Shown here: in pieces, positions 15,355-24,189 of the stretch
Layout: every line of letters begins with the position of its first letter
Position numbering within the stretch: position 1 is the first letter of the stretch
Origin: Mesorhizobium sp. WSM4306
GTDB lineage: Bacteria; Pseudomonadota; Alphaproteobacteria; Rhizobiales; Rhizobiaceae
DNA: 64,000 nt
Assembly (NCBI RefSeq): GCF_007003975.1
Contig: NZ_VFTC01000004.1
Span: forward strand, 124,001 to 188,000
Direction: 5' to 3'
Program-made: the position numbers and the translations under genes
Notes under the pieces: model-generated
Databases searched by the model: none
What the model was told of the DNA's origin: nothing
Seen by the model: the letters and a program-made list of their open reading frames with translations, nothing else

Positions 15355-16131
15355 ATGACCCGCATCGCGACCTTCAACGTAAACGGCGTCAATGGCCGGC
15401 TGCCCGTCCTGCTCAAATGGCTGGCAGAAACCACCTATGACATCGTCTGCCTTCAGGAGCTGAAGACATCGGATGAGAAGTTCCCTGTCGAGGCGATCCG
15501 AGCCGCGGGTTACGGAGCGATTTGGCACGGTCAGAAATCTTACAACGGCGTGGCCATTCTCGCGCGAGGAATAGCGCCGGCGGAACGTCGCCGCGGCCTG
15601 CCGGGCGATCCCGACGATACCCATAGCCGCTATATCGAGGCCGACGTTGACGGTCTCGTAGTCGGATGCCTTTACCTGCCGAATGGAAACCCCGCGCCCG
15701 GCCCGAGGTTCGATTACAAGCTGCGTTGGTTTGATCGCCTGATCAGCTACGCCCAACTCTTGCGTGAAGAGGGGGCGCCGAGCGTTCTCTGTGGCGACTA
15801 CAACGTGGTTCCAACGCCGATCGACGCCGTCGTACCCAGGCGATGGTTGGGCGATGCGGTTTATTTTCCGGAGAGCCGGCAGGCCTATGCGCAAATGCTT
15901 GAGGACGGGTGGATTGATGCCTTGCGGCACGTCCATCCCGAGAAAGGTATCTACACATACTGGAATTTCTCGTACCGCGGCGGCTACGATCGCAGCTCCG
16001 GCCTCCGGATGGATCATCTCCTAATTGATCCCTCGCTCCTCGCCAAACTTCGTCGCGCAGGTGTCGATGTCCACGTGCGCGGTTGGGAGAAGCCTAGCGA
16101 CCATGCTCCGGCCTGGATCGAGTTCGATTGA
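15355..16131 (+). CDS. xthA: Exodeoxyribonuclease III / AP endonuclease, 258 aa
   Basis: Begins MTRIATFNVNGVNGRLPVLL. The EEP-fold catalytic elements are visible: NVNG (Asn at 8), QELK (Glu at about 35), the GDYN(V)VP motif, and the C-terminal SDHAPAW motif with the catalytic Asp-His pair. The RxDHLLIDPSL segment is typical of ExoIII. The enzyme cleaves DNA at abasic sites and degrades 3' ends during base excision repair. Placement in a stress-regulated run (DUF3606 upstream, pyrophosphatase remnant downstream) suggests an accessory copy induced with the stress response. Confidence 0.92.
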   Translation: MTRIATFNVNGVNGRLPVLLKWLAETTYDIVCLQELKTSDEKFPVEAIRAAGYGAIWHGQKSYNGVAILARGIAPAERRRGLPGDPDDTHSRYIEADVDGLVVGCLYLPNGNPAPGPRFDYKLRWFDRLISYAQLLREEGAPSVLCGDYNVVPTPIDAVVPRRWLGDAVYFPESRQAYAQMLEDGWIDALRHVHPEKGIYTYWNFSYRGGYDRSSGLRMDHLLIDPSLLAKLRRAGVDVHVRGWEKPSDHAPAWIEFD

Positions 16132-16169
16132 CCCCTGGAACACAGAGGGGCCCACGGAATTATTTGGCC

Positions 16170-16682
16170 ATGCATGCACCGATCGACAAAATCGCTCTCG
16201 ATGTAGAGGGCGGCTACAATGTGGTGGTCGAGACACCGCGAGGAAGCCGCGTAAAATTCGCCTATGATAGCGAAGCGGGGCTGCTTAGAGCCAAGAAGCT
16301 GCTCGTCACGGGTTTCGCCTTCCCGTTTCCGTTTGGCTTCTTACCATCGACCAAAGCTCAGCATGGCGAGCCGCTGGACGTTTTGCCGGAACGGATGCTG
16401 ACCTGCCGACGGGCTCGCTGGTGCTGTACCGGCTGTCGGGCGGGATTGCGATGGAGGAGGCTAGAAAGGGAAATTCTCCGCGAAATGACCGTCTGCTGGC
16501 CATCGCGCGGCTGCTGCATCAGGATCGTCCACCCTATGAGTTCTCGGACGTCCCCCCGGCCGAACTCAAGGGAATCGAGCTCCTGGTCGCCTACCATCGC
16601 CGACGGCAAGGAAGCCAAGGTCGTCGGCCGTACGAACAAGGCCGAGGCGGAAAGCATCGTCAGGAAGGCTGCCCAGCCTTGA
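16170..16682 (+). pseudogene. Inorganic pyrophosphatase-like gene, two frameshifts
   Basis: Frame A starts MHAPIDKIALDVEGGYNVVV and includes FAFPFPFGFLPSTKAQHGEP and LDVL. Near 16388 it shifts into frame B (TDADLPTGSLVLYRL, EEARKGNSPRNDRLLAIARL, PPAELKGIE). Near 16590 it returns to frame A (ADGKEAKVVGRTNKAEAESI) and ends at a TGA at 16680. The fold and the PLDVLxxxDADLPTGS segment match family I soluble pyrophosphatase-like proteins, which hydrolyse pyrophosphate. As sequenced no full protein can be made. The TGA overlaps the TTG start of the next gene. Confidence 0.75.
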
Positions 16683-17302
16683 CGAAATTGGAGGAAGGCC
16701 TGCGCTTTGGACCGCTTCGAGGGCACTGGGTTCACCTTTGCATCGACATGCAAAGGATGTTCGCGGAGCCTACGGAATGGCACACTCCTTGGATGGAGCG
16801 GGTCTTGCCCAACGTCATCGCCGTCGTCGAAGTTGACCCAGCACGGACAATCTTCACTCGCTTTATTCCTCCCCGATCTCCAGACGATATGGGCGGCGCC
16901 TGGCGCCGGTATTGGCACAAGTGGGATTCGATGACGCGTACTCGGCTCGACCCAGGACTGATTGGCCTGGTCCCCGACCTGGCCCGGTTCGTGCCCCCTG
17001 CGTCGATCGAGGACAAATCCGTCATGTCGGCATGGCATGGATCTCTGCATGCGCGACTCCAGTCGGCCGGGGTTGATGCGCTCATCGTTTCGGGGGCGGA
17101 GACGGAGGTTTGCGTGCTCGCCACCGCCATGGGCGCCATCGACCTTGGCTACCGCGTCATCATTGTCGCGGACGCGATCTGTTCGGGGACGGACTCTACC
17201 CATGACGCCATGATCGAAATCTATGAAAGCCGCTTCGGCATGCAGGTTGAGACGGTGACCGCCGCCGATCTCGTGGCGGCGCGGATAGATGGAATGCTAT
17301 AA
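16679..17302 (+). CDS. Isochorismatase-family cysteine hydrolase, 207 aa
   Basis: A TTG at 16679 overlaps the TGA of the upstream pseudogene (TTGA), pointing to former translational coupling. The protein shows VHLCIDMQRMFAEP (catalytic Asp) and VIVSGAETEVCVLATAMGAID with the nucleophilic Cys in SGAETEVCV, then GYRVIIVADAICSGTDSTHD. These are hallmarks of the isochorismatase/nicotinamidase superfamily. Substrate is unknown; the neighbouring nadE remnant makes a nicotinamidase-like role in NAD salvage tempting, but this is inference. The gene is intact while both neighbours are broken. Confidence 0.8.
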   Translation: MTKLEEGLRFGPLRGHWVHLCIDMQRMFAEPTEWHTPWMERVLPNVIAVVEVDPARTIFTRFIPPRSPDDMGGAWRRYWHKWDSMTRTRLDPGLIGLVPDLARFVPPASIEDKSVMSAWHGSLHARLQSAGVDALIVSGAETEVCVLATAMGAIDLGYRVIIVADAICSGTDSTHDAMIEIYESRFGMQVETVTAADLVAARIDGML

Positions 17303-17317
17303 CGTTAGGGGCGCCCA

Positions 17318-17870
17318 CAGAAACTGATTATCGATGCCTTCGGCGTGGCTCCAAGCTTTGATCTGGCGCGGGAAGCACGTCGGCGCATCGAATTTCTCGG
17401 CACATATCTGCGTGCTTCGGGTATCAGAGCCCATGTGCTTGGGATCAGCGGCGGGTGGATTCGCTGGCTGCTGCACTTCTGCTCAACGCGCTGTGGAAGA
17501 ATTGCGAGCGACGGGATACGAGGACCAAATTCCTGACCTTCGGCTGCCCTACGGCGCCCAAGCCAACGCGGGCGACGCACAACGTGCTTTAGACACAATA
17601 CAGGCAGCCGATGTGCACCGTCTCGATCTCAAGCCGGCCGCCGACGCCCATGCTGGATTCGATCAAGCGATCCGGCACAGATCTCGGTGACGCCGACGCG
17701 AGGATTTCTTGCTCGGCAATATCAAGGCGCGTCAGCGCATGATCGCCCAGTTGGTGCTGCTGGCGCTAACCGGGGCCTGGTCATCGGCACCGACCATGCG
17801 GCCGAGGCATTGATGGGCTTTTTCACGAAGTTCGGTGAGGGTGCCGCCGACATCCTTCCTCTGTCAGGTT
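17318..17870 (+). pseudogene. NAD synthetase (nadE-like) remnant with several frameshifts
   Basis: Pieces of NAD+ synthetase appear in order but in three frames. They are LIIDAFGVAPSFDLAREARR and HVLGISGG (P-loop, with the expected continuation lost), [35 protein letters not shown], and [20 protein letters not shown] with [12 protein letters not shown]. At least three or four frame changes are needed, and the C-terminal quarter is absent. NadE makes NAD from deamido-NAD with ammonia. The pieces lie directly upstream of the DUF892 promoter. Confidence 0.8.
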
Positions 17871-17915
17871 TCCTATGCGATGCCCAGGCCCATGACGCCT
17901 GCGGTTAGAGTGGCC

Positions 17916-17940
17916 GGAACGGGCGGTCGCGCCGCGCGTT
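17916..17940 (+). promoter_or_regulatory. EcfG-type promoter of DUF892 operon
   Basis: GGAAC (17916-17920), 16 bases, CGTT (17937-17940): perfect consensus, 42 bases before the GTG start of the DUF892 gene. Confidence 0.8.
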
Positions 17941-17981
17941 CTTAACAGATCCTTTTCCAAATCCAAATCAAGGAGCGCGCC

Positions 17982-18488
17982 GTGGGTCTGTTTACGAAAG
18001 ACATCAAAACGATGGACGATCTGTTCCTGCATGTGCTGCAGGACATCTACTATGCCGAAAAGCAGATACTGAAGGCGCTTCCTGATATGGTCGAAAAGGG
18101 GACCAACCGGGACCTGGTCACCGCCTTCAAAGCGCACCTCGCCGAAACAGAAAAGCATGTGCAGCGACTTGAACAAGCCTTCGAGCTCATCGGCGAAAAG
18201 CCGAAGGGCACGACCTGCCCGGCAATCGACGGCATCATCAAGGAAGCGAACGATATCGCCGGCGAGGTGGCCGAGAAAAAGGTCCTCGACGCAGCCCTGA
18301 TCACCGCTGCGCAGGCCGTCGAACACTACGAGATCACCCGCTACGGAACTTTGATCGCGTGGGCAGAAGAGGGCGGCAACGAGGCCGTTGCTAGACTTTT
18401 GGCCACGACGCTCAAGGAGGAAAAGGCGGCCGACAAGAAGCTCACCACGATCGCCGAGCGGAAAGTCAACGAAAAGGCTTCCAGTTGA
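17982..18488 (+). CDS. DUF892 (YciE/YciF) ferritin-like protein, 168 aa
   Basis: A GTG start behind AAGGAGCGCG gives MGLFTKDIKTMDDLFLHVLQ. The four-helix bundle carries ferritin-like metal ligands: the first helix IYYAEKQILKALPDM, the second AFKAHLAETEKHVQRLEQAF (ExxxH), and the fourth AVEHYEITRYGTLIAWAE (E-x-x-H). YciE/YciF proteins are diiron-type stress proteins of unsolved catalytic role. A perfect EcfG promoter precedes it, and the FAD/Rieske oxidoreductase follows after 21 bases, so they form a stress operon. Confidence 0.92.
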   Translation: MGLFTKDIKTMDDLFLHVLQDIYYAEKQILKALPDMVEKGTNRDLVTAFKAHLAETEKHVQRLEQAFELIGEKPKGTTCPAIDGIIKEANDIAGEVAEKKVLDAALITAAQAVEHYEITRYGTLIAWAEEGGNEAVARLLATTLKEEKAADKKLTTIAERKVNEKASS

Positions 18489-18509
18489 CCCGCTGCGGAG
18501 GCCCTTTGT

Positions 18510-20042
18510 ATGAACGCGCGTGGTGAACAGACCCGGTCGCTCTGGATGAAAGTCGACGTCTATCCACGCGCGCCGAAATTCTCGGGAAAGAAGAGATGCG
18601 ACACCGTGATCATCGGATCCGGTATCGCCGGGCTGTCGGTCGCCTACGAACTCGCCAGCATCGGAGAGAAGGTGATCGTCATCGATCGCGGGCCGATTGC
18701 CGGCGGCATGACTTCGCGAACGACAGCACACCTGGCGCCAATTTGCGATGACGGCCTGAGCACGCTCATCAATCTGCGCGGCGAAGAAACCGCGCGGCTC
18801 TTCCAGGAAAGCCACGAGGCGGGTGTCGCGCGTATCGAGGAGAACGTCGCTCAGCTTGGCATTGACTGCAATTTCCGCCGGCTGGACGCCTTCCTGTTCC
18901 CGGCCATGGGCGTCGAGCCAAAGGACGCCGGCGATCGGCGCCAGAAGGAATTCGATGCGGCACGAAAGGTCGGGGCGGCCGCCGAGCTCGTGACCGGTGT
19001 GCCGCTCAAAGGTTTTGAGAAGGCGCCTGTCCTGCGTTATCCCAACCAGGCCACCTTCCATCCGCTGCGATATCTCCGTGGTCTGGCGGCAACGATCCGT
19101 CACAAAGGCGGTCGCATCTTCGCAGACAGCCCCGTGGTCGCCGTCGAGGAATTGCCGGATGGCAAGGTGCGCGTCTCCACCGAGAATAGCGGCGTCATCG
19201 AAGCAGGATCGGCGGTCGTCGCCACGAATTCGCCGATCAACGATCGTTTCCAGCTTCACACCAAGATGTCGCCCTATCGCACCTATGCGATGGCCTTTAC
19301 CCTGCCGCGCGGAAGTCTGCCTGATGCGCTGTTCTGGGATATCGCCGATCCCTATCACTATGTTCGAATGAATCCGGGGCCGGGATCGGTCGACTATCTG
19401 ATCGCCGGTGGCGCCGACCACAAATCCGGCGAGGCCGACGATGGCGACATCCGTTTCGAGGCGGTCGAGGCTTGGATACGCGCGCTCGTGCCAACCTTGG
19501 GCAAAGAGGTCACCCGCTGGTCCGGGCAGGTGCTGGACACGATCGACTATTGCGCCTTCATCGGCCTCAATCCCGGTAGTCAGTCGGTCTATGTTGTCAC
19601 TGGTGATTCCGGACAGGGCATGACGCACGGCGCGCTTTCCGGCCTGCTCGTGAAGGATCTGATTTCCGGTACTCCAAATCCGTGGACGGCGGTTTATGAA
19701 CCGTCGCGCAAGACGCCCTCGGGTGTGATCAATTACGTTCGAGAAAACTTATCCGCGGTCAAAAATCTTGCCGGCTACGTGCTGCCTGGCGGGTTGAAGT
19801 CCGTGGACGAGCTCCAACCCGGGCAAGGCGGGATCCTTCGCGATGGCCTGCGCAGGATCGCCGCCTGTTGCGATGTCGACGGGAAGCTTCATCAGCATTC
19901 GGCGACCTGCACGCATTCCGGATGCGAAGTCGCCTGGAATTCTACCGAGCAGTGCTGGGACTGCTCCTGTCATGGCTCGCATTTTGCGCCCGATGGCACC
20001 GTCTTGAACGGGCCGGCAGTCTCTCCTTTGATAGCGATCTAA
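18510..20042 (+). CDS. FAD-dependent oxidoreductase with C-terminal Rieske domain, 510 aa
   Basis: The N-terminal DAO fold shows DTVIIGSGIAGLSVAYELAS (dinucleotide-binding Gly motif) and VIVIDRGPIAGGMTSRTTAH. The C-terminal part holds a Rieske [2Fe-2S] site, CTHSGC and CSCHGSHF, where the usual CxH and CxxH ligands are present. FAD/Rieske fusions of this type occur widely in soil bacteria next to stress genes; their substrate is unknown. It follows the DUF892 gene in the same operon. The very C-terminus (NGPAVSPLIAI) is slightly shorter than usual. Confidence 0.88.
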   Translation: MNARGEQTRSLWMKVDVYPRAPKFSGKKRCDTVIIGSGIAGLSVAYELASIGEKVIVIDRGPIAGGMTSRTTAHLAPICDDGLSTLINLRGEETARLFQESHEAGVARIEENVAQLGIDCNFRRLDAFLFPAMGVEPKDAGDRRQKEFDAARKVGAAAELVTGVPLKGFEKAPVLRYPNQATFHPLRYLRGLAATIRHKGGRIFADSPVVAVEELPDGKVRVSTENSGVIEAGSAVVATNSPINDRFQLHTKMSPYRTYAMAFTLPRGSLPDALFWDIADPYHYVRMNPGPGSVDYLIAGGADHKSGEADDGDIRFEAVEAWIRALVPTLGKEVTRWSGQVLDTIDYCAFIGLNPGSQSVYVVTGDSGQGMTHGALSGLLVKDLISGTPNPWTAVYEPSRKTPSGVINYVRENLSAVKNLAGYVLPGGLKSVDELQPGQGGILRDGLRRIAACCDVDGKLHQHSATCTHSGCEVAWNSTEQCWDCSCHGSHFAPDGTVLNGPAVSPLIAI

Positions 20043-20226
20043 TCAGCCGCGTATCAGACTTCTAACTCTTCCGAAGCCTCTCTCGTCTTAGAACGAAAAG
20101 CTATGCACTCTATGCCCTGCCGGTGGCGTGCGCGCATCGGATCAGTTTCTTCTGAGCCTTGAGCCAAGGGCGGTGTTTCAGGACTATAAGGATAGACGTG
20201 GAAAACAACCCTCTCGCGGTCTAAGC
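20043..20226. other. Intergenic, nothing recognised
   Basis: No terminator with a clear T-run follows the Rieske gene and no EcfG motif precedes the PilZ-like gene. Confidence 0.35.
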
Positions 20227-20528
20227 ATGTCACCAGACCAGATCAGCCCTCTGATGAAAACCGGCGCCAGCACCGTCAACGTGTCTTGAAAGGGGCGACT
20301 ATAATCACTGGAATCCAGAATTCGGAGGTTAGCTGTTCCATCAAGAACCAACATGAGGCCGGTGCGGAACTCCGCGTACCGCCCGACGCGAGGGTACCCG
20401 AACACTTTCTTTTATATGTGCCGACCGATGGAATTGGTTACCGCTGCGAGCTGCGGTGGCGCCGTAACGATCGAATAGGGGTAATGTTTACGGGCACTGA
20501 GCCGAAACCAAAACTGCACTACGGCTGA
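20227..20528 (+). pseudogene. PilZ-domain protein, probably frameshifted near its N-terminus
   Basis: An ATG at 20227 reads MSPDQISPL and then leaves the coding frame. One base over, the frame continues DENRRQHRQRVLKGATII and IKNQHEAGAELRVPPDARVP, ending in CELRWRRNDRIGVMFTG. RRxxHRxRVLKGA and the GAELRVP/WRxxDRIGVxF pattern fit a PilZ-like c-di-GMP-binding domain of about 100 residues, although the second half of the D/NxSxxG motif is atypical (NQHEAG). A TTG at 20286 could still initiate a truncated product lacking the arginine motif. Confidence 0.6.
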
Positions 20529-20605
20529 TGGGCGGTTCGCTGCACCCTCCCACCATAGCATCGGCCCAACCTACATTAGCTTTGCCTAGTCCTAACCCTA
20601 CCGAT

Positions 20606-20656
20606 GCCGGCGTGCCGCGCTTACCCACCAAAACCCGTGGGGCGCCGGCTTTTTCA
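20606..20656 (+). terminator. Intrinsic terminator
   Basis: GCCGGCG (20606-20612) pairs with CGCCGGC (20643-20649), with extra pairing in the loop and a T-run TTTTT after it. It probably ends the PilZ-like transcript; the minus-strand DUF768 pair ends just beyond it. Confidence 0.6.
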
Positions 20657-20661
20657 CGGCG

Positions 20662-20880
20662 CTAATGCTTCGTGGGTGACAGCTGGTGTCGTCGTCTTAA
20701 GGTGGCGCGAAGCCGCCAGAATGCCTGGGTAATCTCTGCCTCACTAATACCTTCAGCCTCAGCCTCGCTCAGGAGGTGCCTCGCCAGTTCATTTATCGCC
20801 GCCTGACTAAAGCAGACGCCGTCGAACAAGCCTTGCGCTTCCATCCAGAGATGCAAAAATCTAGCGGCTCGCTCGCTCAT
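20662..20880 (-). CDS. DUF768 family protein, 72 aa (divergent copy)
   Basis: MSERAARFLHLWMEAQGLFD and ELARHLLSEAEAEGISEAEI match the DUF768 layout: an N-terminal helix with FLxxWM, then a helix containing L-A-EA-xx-GIS-xE. It overlaps the upstream DUF768 gene by four bases (ATGA) and is the more divergent member of the pair. The family is described from Mesorhizobium loti and has no known function. Confidence 0.7.
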   Translation of the reverse strand: MSERAARFLHLWMEAQGLFDGVCFSQAAINELARHLLSEAEAEGISEAEITQAFWRLRATLRRRHQLSPTKH

Positions 20881-21098
20881 TCCGGGAGACCTGGGTCAAA
20901 ATGCGCAATCGCATCGACCAGGACGCGAGATAGACTCGGCACTTCCTCATCAATCTCAGCCCGCTTGATGCCGATCGCCTTCGCGTCTGCAAAGAGCTTG
21001 TGGGTGAGCTCGTCCACCGAAACGACATCGGCCGTGGCCATCTCCGGGATGTTGTTTGCAATCCATTTGTCCAGGAAATTGATGCCGCGTGTGCTCAT
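20877..21098 (-). CDS. DUF768 family protein, 73 aa
   Basis: MSTRGINFLDKWIANNIPEM, then ELTHKLFADAKAIGIKRAEI and DEEV. This is the canonical DUF768 pattern MSTRGxNFLxxWIxxNxPE...ADAKAIGI, shared with genes at 25752, 25970 and 27736. Predicted all-helical and cytosolic. First gene of a two-gene overlapping unit. Confidence 0.8.
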   Translation of the reverse strand: MSTRGINFLDKWIANNIPEMATADVVSVDELTHKLFADAKAIGIKRAEIDEEVPSLSRVLVDAIAHFDPGLPE

Positions 21099-22522
21099 GG
21101 AGGCTTAAGCTCAGTCGCGGAACTAGGTTCCTTTCGTTTTCGAATACGTTTTGTCCCATGCTTGTCACAACGAAAAGACTCGCGTTGAGCGCGGATCGAC
21201 GTACGCTCTCCACGTCGTCCGCACCCGATGATAGGCAAACGGACGCTTGGGAGCGGCCATCAAGCTTTCGCCCTAGCGGGAGAGAAGCTATGTCAGACCC
21301 CCACTGGCCTGCAAATTGATTCCTATGATTTAGAGACGGTCACTAACGTCGTTCGCGACCTATCGGTTGCTACCCTGGCCGCCGGATCGAGCTAACGGTT
21401 CGCGAGGTTTTCCGGGACCTTTGCGGCGACGAGGCATGCCTAGTTGAGTTCGAAAGGGCCGTGACCATAAGAGCGAAGCAGCCGCCGCAAGTTCACCCAA
21501 TTCTCGCGATACGAAAATAACAGTGGCAGTGAGTTCAGCTATGCGCAAAAGCCCGGCCGCCCCGCCGTTCCTGGTGAGATTCCCTACGAAGTCGCCGCCT
21601 TTGACGTCGTTGTGAATGGGAAAGTTGAAGTGGCGCGAGGGTGTGGTCGGGGCCACAATCCGATTTAACATTTCACCTACTTGAAAAGCCCCACCGGACG
21701 CTTACCACCGGAATGATACGTCAGCAAGCTTTAATAGCAGCGCGGCGCTCTATGCAACCATGGGTAGGGGTACCTCGATCTCTAGAGGCGTCGTCCGCCC
21801 GTACCGCGGCCGCCGGATGTCATGGGCCGAGTTCAAGAGGCTGACGGCAAACGACAATCAGGAAGATCGGCGCGCGGAACTCGACCGCTTCGGCGGCGCC
21901 AGCAACTTAGGCGCAACTACTGGCGTAGCCTCAATTTCCCTACCGCCGAAGTTCTCAGCATAAACACGCCTGGCTAGATAGATCGCCAAGGTCCACTTGA
22001 GCATTTGCCACATCAATCGTCTCCCTGTCTTGGCCGATCAACGCGGCGACGCGGCGACGGTTCCGAAGCGCAGGGCACAAGCGAGGTTGCAAGGGGAACA
22101 GGGGGGTTTCAAGTTTCGACGGCGACGTTGGGCAGCAACCGCTTGGGGACTCGGCGTTAGCGCTAACTCAAGAAACCCTCGCGTGCGCGCAAGCGCGCGA
22201 GGTGTGGTTCAATACCAGTGGAAATTGACACCGATTGGGAAGATCGCTCCTACCCCTTCCGGCAGTGGCAGCAATTGCCGCCACGGCTAAGCGCGCCACC
22301 AATGGGCTCGCCATCGAATCCCTGCAGCCATCACGACGCGCTCCTTGCCGTCCTTGTTCGCCTGAACGCACGTCCTTGAAGCCCACCCGACAGCGATCGG
22401 CACCGGCGCGCAGGCGGCTTGGACCAGTCTTCCTTGTTATTGTGCACTGCAGCAACGATATTGCTGCGAGCGCGTTGCACCTCACGCCTTCAACACCGGG
22501 GTCGAAAACAAGGACGGGCCAC
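21099..22522. other. Long region without a confidently recognised gene
   Basis: Weak frames exist: minus strand 21360-21671, with RHFNFPIHNDVKGGDFVGNL vaguely like a DUF6894 start, and plus strand 21820-21963, with MSWAEFKRLTANDNQEDRRA. Neither has strong support. The rest appears non-coding or decayed. A GGAAC at about 22097 has no -10 partner. Confidence 0.35.
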
Positions 22523-23698
22523 ATGCGAAAAATTTCCGATACGATCGCCCGCCTCAGGGCACAACGCGCGCAACAAAATATGCATCTCATCTCTTTCACA
22601 TTCGCCGATCGCCTCTCCACCCTCGATAGTTTCGGCTCCAATCCCGGCGCGTTGCGGGCGAGATACTACCGGCCAGCTGACCTCCCGGATGGCGCGCCGC
22701 TCGTCGTCGTACTGCACGGTTGCACCCAGAACGCCGCTGGCTACGACTCCCACTCCGGGTGGTCCCAACTCGCCGACGAGACCGGCTTCGCGCTCCTCTA
22801 TCCCGAACAGCAACGCGCCAACAACCCGAACCTCTGCTTCAACTGGTTCCTGCCTACAGACACTGCGCGCGATCGTGGCGAGGTCCTTTCGATCCGGCAG
22901 ATGGTCGAGACGATGGTCGTTCTCCACGGCCTGGACCGACAGCAGGTATTCGTTACCGGTCTTTCGGCCGGCGGGGCCATGGCCGCGGCGATGCTCGCCA
23001 ACTATCCTGAAGTGTTCGCCGGCGGCGGCATCATTGCCGGCCTACCCTTCGGTTGCGCGACAACCGTTCCCGAAGCGTTTGATCTCATGCGCGGCCACGG
23101 CGGCCCGTCCGAGCAAGAATTGCGGCGGCTTCTCCGGAAAGCCTCCAAGAACAATGGGCACTGGCCAAGGCTTTCGATCTGGCAGGGGTCCGCCGATCGC
23201 ACTGTGGCATCCGTTAACGCGGAGTCCATTGCTGCGCAGTGGCGCGGCGCGCACAAACTCGACAAGGCGCCGACCCATTCGACGAGCGAGCGTGGACGAA
23301 GCAGGCAGGTCTGGGTTGACGAAACTGGAGAAGCGAAGATCGAGGTAAATATGATTGCAGGGATGGGCCACGGTACGCCCATTGGCGACGGCCTCGGCAA
23401 TGCCGGCCCCTACATGCTTGACGTAGGTATCTCTTCAACCCGGGAGATAGCGCGGTTCTGGGGTCTCGGCGATCCCGACGACGCGAGAGGGTCAGCGAGG
23501 GCTAGGTCCGCTTCGCCAAGGTCAGCTACGCCAAGGGTCGAAACGACGCCACCAACATCTCATCTTCGGGCAGGGTCCGAGGAACCGGCGAAGGCCAAGA
23601 CTGCGGAACCGGCTCTAAATGACTTGCAAGGACCGCAGGCTCGAGCTGTAAAGAAGGTCATTGAGGATGCCCTGCGCGCGGCGGGCCTAATGCGGTAG
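22523..23698 (+). CDS. PHB-depolymerase-family esterase, 391 aa
   Basis: Begins MRKISDTIARLRAQRAQQNM. The alpha/beta-hydrolase core shows the oxyanion segment VVVLHGCTQNAAGYD, the lipase box GLSAGG with the catalytic Ser, the acid in WQGSADRTV and the His in GMGHGTPI. The family (esterase PHB type) includes intracellular and extracellular depolymerases and feruloyl-type esterases. No signal peptide is visible at this start. A low-complexity Ser/Arg/Pro linker (residues about 310-360) precedes a short helix, so a C-terminal appendage is present. Substrate not determined. Confidence 0.85.
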   Translation: MRKISDTIARLRAQRAQQNMHLISFTFADRLSTLDSFGSNPGALRARYYRPADLPDGAPLVVVLHGCTQNAAGYDSHSGWSQLADETGFALLYPEQQRANNPNLCFNWFLPTDTARDRGEVLSIRQMVETMVVLHGLDRQQVFVTGLSAGGAMAAAMLANYPEVFAGGGIIAGLPFGCATTVPEAFDLMRGHGGPSEQELRRLLRKASKNNGHWPRLSIWQGSADRTVASVNAESIAAQWRGAHKLDKAPTHSTSERGRSRQVWVDETGEAKIEVNMIAGMGHGTPIGDGLGNAGPYMLDVGISSTREIARFWGLGDPDDARGSARARSASPRSATPRVETTPPTSHLRAGSEEPAKAKTAEPALNDLQGPQARAVKKVIEDALRAAGLMR

Positions 23699-23758
23699 GC
23701 GTAGCGCTCAAGCCTTGCTCTCCGTGGATGTCTGACCGAAGCCCACCTCTTGCACAAT

Positions 23759-23784
23759 GGAACGCCGTCGACTTCGTAAGCGTT
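23759..23784 (+). promoter_or_regulatory. EcfG-type promoter of the 101-aa conserved protein
   Basis: GGAAC (23759-23763), 17 bases, CGTT (23781-23784). The start codon is 25 bases further on, a distance that fits a short leader. Confidence 0.7.
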
Positions 23785-23808
23785 GACTGCCATTCAGCGA
23801 GTGGCCGC

Positions 23809-24114
23809 ATGCACCTTGTTCAAATCCTGCTTCCCCGAGCCGACAACGGCGGCCAGCCTTTCCCGCGGGAGGATTTCGATGGGGTCAAGGAGGAACTGGC
23901 AGGGCGTTTTAAAGGCGTTACGGCTTATCTGCAGGCGCCTGCAGAGGGCCTGTGGGAGCAAGGCACGCAATCCGACAGAGACGACATCGTCATCTTCGAG
24001 GTGATGACGGAGGAAATCGATCTGGCGGACTGGCGCGACCGCCGCGCGGAACTCGAACGAAGATTTCGGCAGGACAAGATTATCATCCGCTACATGCCGA
24101 TGGCGCTCGTCTAG
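23809..24114 (+). CDS. Conserved small protein, 101 aa (paralogue of 11876-12181)
   Basis: MHLVQILLPRADNGGQPFPR, then FKGVTAYLQAPAEGLWEQG, DRDDIVIFEVMTEEIDLADW and LERRFRQDKIIIRYMPMALV. Same length as the 12-kb copy. This copy has a good EcfG promoter, so it is probably the expressed stress protein of the pair. No known domain is claimed. Confidence 0.75.
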   Translation: MHLVQILLPRADNGGQPFPREDFDGVKEELAGRFKGVTAYLQAPAEGLWEQGTQSDRDDIVIFEVMTEEIDLADWRDRRAELERRFRQDKIIIRYMPMALV

Positions 24115-24189
24115 CAGGCTGTTGAAGAAGTGTCCCGTCTGGCTTTGAGGACTGCCTTATCACCGTTGTGATGGGCGTCTGTTTCTGGC

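Noticed and set aside
17823..19628. A 601-codon open frame antisense to the DUF892 and FAD/Rieske genes
   Set aside because: It lies opposite two strongly supported genes and has no domain of its own; GC-rich third positions create long antisense frames.
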